A stretch of 64,000 nucleotides of DNA from Hermatobates lingyangjiaoensis (lineage: Eukaryota; Arthropoda; Insecta; Hemiptera; Hermatobatidae). The position numbers were made by a program, and so were the translations under genes. The notes below the pieces were generated by a model. The model saw only the letters and a program-made list of their open reading frames with translations. It was not told the DNA's origin and did no database searches. Shown here piece by piece: positions 51,322 through 60,300 of this stretch. The DNA lies in assembly GCA_026182355.1 (NCBI GenBank), contig JAPFBL010001617.1, positions 5,563,001 to 5,627,000 on the forward strand, written 5' to 3'. The first letter of the stretch is position 1; every line of letters begins with the position of its first letter.

Positions 51322-54300
51322 GAGGTGTGTAAATAAAGTAGTGAGACTGGCAACGTCGCTTTCGATCTGGCAACGCTGGAGACGCGTGGCCTTGAGTAGC
51401 GTCAGGTGCACGTGTGATGCGCCTCCAGTATGAATCTGAACTCGCCACAGTCATTTGTTTGTCCGTAGCGTTGGTTTTCCTGAAATGGTTTTTTCTTGAG
51501 CGTTTTAAAAATGAGTGACCTCAAAGTTGAGCAGCGGTGTGCAATCAAATTTTGCTTCAGACTTGGACATAATGCAACCGAAACTTTTGAAAAACTTCAG
51601 GAGGCCTATGGAGAACGTGTTTTATCAAGGGCACAGGTTTTTCGGTGGTTTAAGGAATTTTCAGAAGGAAGAGAGTCGATTGAAGATGAACCACGAAGCG
51701 GAAGGCCTTCAAGTGCAAACACCGATGAAAATGTCAACAGAGTACAATTTTGTATATACATATACAATATATACATATATATATATATAACAGATTCAAT
51801 AATATATCGACTCGACCGTTTGATAGAATAGGTGTGTTCTCTAATCGGGGTTTGGTCAATTTTTCAGTCTACCAGACTAACCAGAAGTTACTGGTATAAA
51901 AGACTCAAAGGCATAAGGCCATAATATTTGGCCAAGAACCGAACCTTGAGGACATACTCATTCAACATTTCTTCTTACCGTTGTCATCCCAGCACTAGCC
52001 ACCACCGACCTCCCGTCAAAGTACGACTTAATAATGCTAATTAAATTATCGCTAACTCCGGCCTCACGCAACTCCTAAAAAATTGCGGGTCTCCACACAA
52101 AGTCGAAAGCTCCTTTAATGTTCAGGAATAGTTCCATTATATATGTAGACTCAGACTCCGATACAAATGTTCCTAGACCAGTTAGCGCATCATCGGTTGA
52201 GCAACCCTCCTTTGACCCAAACTTGCAGCCGGTTGAAACTAATTTAAGTTTTACCCGTTGGGTAGGGGCCTTAACACCAACGCCTCCATACACTTACCCA
52301 TACAAGGCAGCAGAGATATAGGGTGATAGATAGGATGTAACCAGGGAGGGGTCACTGTCATGGCTCTTAGACAAAACGGAGACCACCCCAACTTTAAACC
52401 TCTCAGAGAAGTAACCACGTTCAAAACAACCCCTATCTATACTGAGCAGGGACCGACCTACTACTGAGAATGCTTTTTGTAGAAGATGGGAGACAACCCA
52501 TCAATACCTGGAGCTTTATAATTCCCGGGGCGCTTGAGGGCGATCCTGACATCATCAAGTACAAACATTCCTCGCTTCAGCGTGACTGGGATTCTCACCA
52601 ACAGAACTGTCACGGGGGAAAAAAGTAATCTATGAGGCCGTTTAATCTACTTTCCTACGTGTCAACAATACCATGAGGGGTCTTAAGGTCAGATGTGGTT
52701 CTAGCTACCTTCACCCTGCCACTCACCAATCTGTAGGGTAGACTCCAGAGATCTCTCTCCTCAACGAATTTTCGCCATGAAGACCGCTTTACCTTTCGAT
52801 ATTCTTTCCTAAAGTAGTTTTTATGCTCTATGTAGGTCCTGAAGAGCTCCTGACGTCTCAAGACATCTCTACACTTCTGGTATCGCATTCTATGCGATGC
52901 AGCAATTCTCCTAAGACAGATCCTCAGACCACCAGTAGACTGGTTTAGTGCATAGCTTCTTGAAACCTGCCGCATCTGCCGCTGCTCTACACAGAATTTC
53001 TTCCACTAACTCCACCTTCAGTTCTATCTCAGCTGAGCATTCCACACATACATCAAAAAAGTCCCTATGGAGTTCATTTATACTACTCAGCGTTCTCACA
53101 AAGCTATTCCAATCAAACTCCCCTCGCCCTATATCTCCGCTCCTTTTTATATTCAATTGGCCCAACACTGATGGTAAGTATAATGACATTATGGTCACCA
53201 ACCAGGACATTTTCAACAACACATTTTCACAACTATCCAAGATTGTCCATTTGGGCCAGCAAAAGTCGGGGACTCCTGTGTATTAACAACATGTCGGTTT
53301 AGGAGAGCCAAGGATAACTCCCCTTCTTAAGTCGATGTAAGTGAGCCCCGATGTAAGGTAGTAGGTTGAGCATTAGCATCTGCCATTAAAGTAAATTCCT
53401 TTCCCCCCATAGAATAGAGGACACCATCCAATTCAATTAGCGCTTGCTTCATCGGTGTAGTATATTGTTTGTAAAAAGATATTAATGCAATGTTCATGTT
53501 CAAACCCATCATAGTGACAGCTGTTATGTGGCTAGAAGAAATGGAAATCGTACAAAATTGGATGTCCTTGTTCATGCCAAAGACAGCTGCTTTAGGGTTC
53601 ACCGTAGTCATAACACAAATCTTTCCCCTCAACCCCACTCCATATCAGGTTGGAAGCTCCAAGGTTTCTGTACCACAATCGCAGATGCCCCAATCTGCAA
53701 GCAGTAATCGTATAGTTGGTCTGTAGAAAATTTAGATTTGTTTATATTTGCTTGGACTATTTTAAGACTTTTCGTAATCGGTTTTTTGTTTTAATACACG
53801 TAATTCTCCTTTCCTGACGGGGCATTTTTTTTCAAACGCTGAATGTCCCATGTAATCAATGATAACCTTCTTGCAATTGACACACTTGACCGTTGACCTG
53901 TCGGGGCATAATCTTGAGTCATGTATCTCCCACAGTGTCCACAAATTGAATCTTGTGGCCACATGCCCAAACCCTAAGCATCTAAAACATTGACTCAATT
54001 CATCAAACTTTTATACCGGACAACATTGCCAGTCTAACCTTACCTGACCTTTAGCTAAAACCGCTTTATAGTCCTCTTTCTTGACTGAGCAAATAACTGT
54101 CATTAAGGCTTTATTTTTGCCTGGAATTTTAAAGAGAAGGACGATATTACTCACTTCATCCTCCCCATTATTCTTAGACAATTGATCTTCCAGATCCTTA
54201 AACGTTAACTCGCTAGTGACAGACCTAACTTGAACCCTCGGTAGCATAGCCTCAACCCCTCTTACCAGTAGACCACAATTGGTACTTTCAATTGCCTCAG

Positions 54301-57300
54301 CCATCTTTTTGGTCTGCCGATGTTGCAACAGTAAGCTCAACACCCCCCAGGTTTCTCATAGTGTTAATCCTGGCTCCAATAATATGTGGCTGAAATTTCG
54401 CCTTCCAATATTTCGTGATTTTTAGCGTGATTGATCGCTCCTTCTCCTGGAAGAGTTACTATTATCACATTCTTTCTTGGAGCCAGGATTATGTCCTTCA
54501 GTAGATTACCTCTAACATCTCCTATCGGCTGTCTTGGAGTTTCATTAATCTGGGTTGCAATTCTATCCTCCTTAGGATCTTTCTTCTCTTACTTTTCATC
54601 TCATGCCATTTATCCGGTTCCTCACCAGCAGGTATCGAGTTTCTAAGGAAAGGAGAACGGTCATCGACTCTTCCTTCCTAGTTCCGGACTGCACATTAAC
54701 AGTACTCTTTCCAACTTTGCTATTCACTGTACCCTTCTCAGGAGACATCAAGTCACCAATTTGTCGCACATTAGAAGGACCCAGAATCTCCTTATCCACC
54801 TGCCGGCCACAGACACTAGCATACGAAGAAGCCGTCATCTCATTTACTTCTTAGAGAGTGCAGACACCTCTGGTGCCATTTCTTTCTCTCATTGTTTGAT
54901 TTCACCCATATGGGGGGACAAATTTACTGTTGGCCTGTTTGCTCCGAGGATTGACTGAACTTCTTCCTTCACTGAAGCCAGAACCTCTCATGATACCCTT
55001 TCATCATAGCTTTAAGTTCCTCCTTCACCTTCATCACGGTTCTCTTCTTGATAGGAGTCTAGGGTAGTCCCAACTCGGTAAGCTTTAAAACTAGCTCTTG
55101 TGAGACCGGTGGCTGACCTCAACTCATCAACCACTAGGTGTAAATCTTTGTTAATTTTCATTAATTTACTACAGTTATCCTCTTCCACAGACACCATAAC
55201 CTTAATTTCGGACACAACGGACTGTAGACAACAAAGAAGACTTAATAGCCTCTCCAGCTAAATAAGTAATTAAGCTTAAGTAATTAATTAAGTAAGTAAT
55301 TAATTTAATATAACCATTTCAAACTGGACAATATGGGTCGTCCCTTCTGGAGAGCCAGCTATTTTTCCCTTTTCCATCAATTCTGGGTGATCAGTCGGAC
55401 CTAATCCAATCTCCACAGAGGTCTTTAACTCCTCTTCCCCCAAATACACATCCAGAAGAGGCCCTTGTGTCCTACCCCTCTTTGTCTCCTCCAATAAGGG
55501 CAAGTTATCCCTTGCCCTTTTTCTTTTTTGCTATTGGTGTCTTGACCAGTTCTGAGTGGAAAACCATGTTCACCGGCAACAACTCTGCAACAATGGACTT
55601 TGGGGAACCCAACCCAATGATCTCTGCATCAGCTGAGACCCTTTTTCTTACTGTTGTAACCGGCGTCGTAGGCGAGGATGTTGACCCTGCTGCACTCTGT
55701 ACTTTTACAAAACATCCATCAGGACCCTTTTGCCTAGGTGGCTTACACAAGCCTTGCTTTGCAGTAGCACCCCCAACCGCCCTCTTAACGTCATCAAAGG
55801 ATGACCTGCGCCCTCCCAGCGAACTCGAATTAGAAGTAGAAGTAGAAATCATAAGGGAAAAGGCCCCACTACAGCAGGGGGCTATCCGATCCGGGCATGC
55901 CCAAACTGATGATCAAATCACGAGTGTCGGAGTTCTCTCGGAGGATCGGATTACACACCTGGTGGGGGGAGACACTCAACCCCCTTAGGGTCCCAGGCCC
56001 TTACTAGCATTCGCTTTCAGGGCTCCGTATGGACGAAATAGGGCACCCCCTGCGGCGCCTGCTAGGTGGGGGACCCCTAGGGGTATACGGTCGCCAGCCA
56101 GACCGGCCTTTAGATGAATCAATTTCAAATGTGTCCACACCACAGGGGCAGTCCGTATAAACCAAATTCAATCCATAATCCAGAAGTCTCGTGACAGGCA
56201 GAGCCTGGTTCCTCGAGAGGACCAGGTTGGCGGGGTTATATTTCTCTCTACCATTATAAACCTCGTGTGGGGAATAACAAACATGTCTACTGGTTGACAA
56301 TTAAGAGACGACGGTTTAGCCTTAATTTGTAATTTCTCTAGGATTTTTAGGTGCCGTGGGTCACATGAAGTCATTGTAGTTGGAGCACTTCGTCCTTTGG
56401 ACCATCTTCTCCCTAAAGAGATGCGTCCTCATCTCTTTATTTTTCATGTTGGATCGGGAAATTTCACAAAGCAAAACAGAACTAGTTTTTTTGTTCTTGT
56501 GTTATATGAAGAGGCTAAGCTGGACCTCTTCATTTTCCATATGTTATATTCCATATAACATACTTTTTATGTTATTCTGTCGCAGTGCTTGTTCATCTTG
56601 CTGATACTGTCTGTTTATTAAGTTCTATAAAACAGATGGACATGGTTTATCTATCTTGAACCATCTTGGTATTCTGATGTGCCATCTTCCAGCTTCGTAT
56701 TTCACTGCTCTTGTATCAATTGTTTATCAAAACATGGAAAACCCTCTCCAACTTGGTCGTCTTGACTTTTGCTGCTATGAGTTATAGACTTTCCAACATA
56801 AGCTACATAGAATGGTTATACCTATTTGGGCCATATACTTGATTAGTGCGCTTACATTATACTTAATCTACCAGACCCTAGGTTCACGAAAAGTTCAGGA
56901 AGAGTAAAACATTCCTCCCTGCTATTCTTTCAAGTTAATTTAGACCTTAAACATCCTCCAGGTGCTCCCTTAAGGTTTTAAAAAAATAAGACTCGCCTCA
57001 ATTTTTCTGTAAATTGGTACTGGTATTTCCATTTAAATTTATTGTATCCTATATTTGTTAGGGTTCACAAGGGATAATTAGTTATATACATTTCTATTTA
57101 TGTAAAAAGCTAAGACCCTTGTATTCTTTAATGGTTGAATTTCATTAGTAGTTAGTAGAGTAATTAAATTTTCACGAATTTACAATAAGAATGCTTGGAG
57201 AATAATACCATGATCATAATCAGTAACGTCATTGGCATCATGATACAGTAGAAAATATGAGTTGTGAATTGTCTACTAAGCACAATAAATTACTATGTAA

Positions 57301-60300
57301 CAATTTGTTTCAGGTGTTTTGATCGTTTCTTCAAAGCTGTGAATTTAAAAGAAGGTAAACTAAAATTAAAAAAGAGAACTGTTTTGATGGATGATATTGA
57401 TCTCATAGGATTGGATTATATATGGAGAGTAAGTTTCTTTTCCTGTGCAAGGAAAGTTTATGCAATTTTTACCTAAAGAAGGCTTCTAAACTGCATAAAA
57501 ACTAGCCAAATTCTTTTGTCACGCCTCTTCCATTTGAGACGTGACCCGCTCTCTTGCAGGGTCCACGAATGTGAGTCGATCGTGATGTCACAATAGGCGG
57601 CCATGTTAGTTATGAAGTGTCATGGTTTTGGATAGTCATAACTTTGGATTATGGGAATTTTGAGAGTTCTGAAGGTCCCTTTGCGATTCATGTAATTGTA
57701 GAGGAATTCATCGACGAGATATCGTTCTTTAATTCACTGGTTTTTTAATTAGTATTGGTTTTGTAGATTATAGAAATTTTATTTAAATAAAATAGGTGGA
57801 AAATTTATGATCGGTCCACCAATAAGAATTATTACTGTAAGGTTTGCAGTTGGCTATCCAGTTTTTAGCTGTAGTACATGTATAGTATAGCAGCACCGAT
57901 TGGGTGCGATGAAGAAGGTTAACTATATTTGTTTGATTGATTAAAATTATCGTAAACATTTAAAAGCCTAACTTATTTTTTATCATTTTGCAAATGAAAA
58001 CATTTCTGGAATTGTGAAACATTCAATGCCGGATTCGTTGAAACAATTTCAATTTTAATTTTAGAGTCACATCTTTATCGAAAACATGTTTTTGAAAATA
58101 TCGCACCTTTTAATTTCCTAGAAACTTTCTTTACTTTTATGAGTAAGCAATTTTCATTTAATTTTTAAATAAAGTCTTTCTAGTTTCCTTGGAGTGGTCC
58201 TTACAGATATATTGCAGTTTCATTTTAATAAGTAAAAATGTTAGTAACTTAGTAAATATTTTTCGAGATTTGGTTCTGAAGTTTCAGTATTTGCTTTTCA
58301 ACAATCGAATTATTTAAAAAATTTGAATGAAAAAATGAAAATTACTTCGTTGGGTAAATTACTATAAATTTGTTTCAGGTAGTAACTCTGGGGGAAGATG
58401 AAATGGCTAATAGAGCTATTCAACTTTTAAAGGAAGTTAGTACTAGTTTGGGTCCAAGATTACAAGCTTCGAGTGTCCAGTTTCACCAGTCTTTTACTAG
58501 TGAGTGCATGGATAGGCTCAGAGCGCACTATGATACTGTCAGGGTGCTACAACAACAGTCAGCTGATAACCCTCCTGGATGGTTAGTTTCTCATCAGAAT
58601 TAAATGTGGAAACAAATATTGTATACATTTTATATGCATTTTTATTATTATTTAAGTATGCATTCTATAAGATAATTTTAAAATTTCATATTTTTTTCTT
58701 AATAGATTTTTCATTGGTTTGATGGTTTTAGGATACAAGTTGAATGTATCAAAATGTGCCGTGTTCTTCGAGTACTGCAAGAATATATTAGTGAGTACGA
58801 CGGAGAATTTGATGGTGAAAGAAAGAGTCTGCCATTATACAGGTGTTTTAATTTATTTTGTTTCTTTCTTTGTATTAAACTTAATCGAAATTAGGGCTTC
58901 TTGAGTTAATTGTTGATTACTTCAAGAGTAAGCTTTATTTTCTTTCATTTGGATTATGAAATATCTTTTTGTGATTGTTAGATTTGGTACGTAAAATTTA
59001 GACATTTTTAGCATTATAATCTTAAATGTAGCCAGATTTTGCTGAAATGTTTGTCACCGCTATATTTAGAACATTACAGAACTCTATCAGGAAATCCGTA
59101 TTGAAATTATGTATCGATCCTAGATTATGTAATTCAATGTTTTGAATAAAGATAACTGTTATTTAACGTAGAAGTTTTATTAGTAACTTATTACTATTAT
59201 TAAGCGTTTTACCTGGACGATATCTTTACATTTATAGTAATTATAACTGTAATACAGTTATAGTAACTATTAGTAACTGTAATACAGGTAATGAAGAAAT
59301 ATACTTTTTTTTTAATTTTTTGGGTAGTGTAATGGGTTATTTATTTACTGAAACACAGATACACAACTCATTTTATATTTCGATAACTTGAATAGTGCGC
59401 AGTTCCTTCATATCGCTATTTATGTCAGACGTTTTTTGTTAACATAAAGTAAGTTATGTAAGTCTTTCATTTTATGTTTTCTTAATTTAATTTTTGAAAA
59501 TCGTATATTTAAATAAACCACAATAGTATTTAAATTACTAATTCCTTTTATTTTTACAGAGCATGCAGGGGTAAGCAGATGTGTGTGGTTGTTCGGTTAA
59601 GTCAACCAGGTCGCATGATGGATGACATTGAGGTGCAAACACACAGTAATGAAACTTTATGCAACTTAAGAAGGTTTATACTAAGTCGTCTTCGATCCAC
59701 ACCTGCCCACAATGTAAAACTTGATCTCTTTATAAATGGGACTGACATACTTCATCCTCTTGACGATCGTCGAGTCTTACAAGATCTTTCTATATCTGAT
59801 AAAATTGTGAGTAATGTTATTTTAGTGCCTGTTGTACTGTATTAATATCGTTTACTTTTATACAGATTGGAAGTATGGGGAACCTCCCTCGTTTCATGTT
59901 GTGCAATTAAATTCATATAATTTATCGTTTTATTAAAGATTAAATTAGTTGAAGTAGTTAATTAAGGTTCGTGAATTGTGTTGGTCTATTATTTTTTTAC
60001 TTAAAATTAAATTTGATTAATAAAGAAGTTTTATAATAATTTTCAGAAGATAATTCTAATATATTTTTGTTTATCTGGGGTTGGACTATTATTATTCCTC
60101 TGTGTCCTGTTACGGATTAATTCATATCATGACCGCTTTTTCAACAATAAGTAAACACTATGCTTTTTAAAACATCGATTTAACAAAACTTCTCCAACTT
60201 GCAAATTATACTCTAACCTTTAATATACTATAACAGTTACACATTTATTTATATTTAAATTCGTAATTAAAAAATAAACGCTGAAGTACATGTGACCTCT

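Larger units (their letters stand above)
51862..56374 (-). mobile_element. Long R1-type non-LTR retrotransposon, minus strand, decayed
   Basis: Minus-strand order: 5' region (56374-56000), ORF1 (about 55852-53762), endonuclease (53638-53300), linker (53240-52655), RT start to motif (52293-51870). About 4.5 kb, truncated in the middle of the RT by the type H relic. GC content is clearly above the surroundings. Confidence 0.8.

Noticed and set aside
57530..57650. Slightly GC-rich stretch as an unannotated alternative exon
   Set aside because: No open frame compatible with exon 15/16 phases and no USP9X counterpart.
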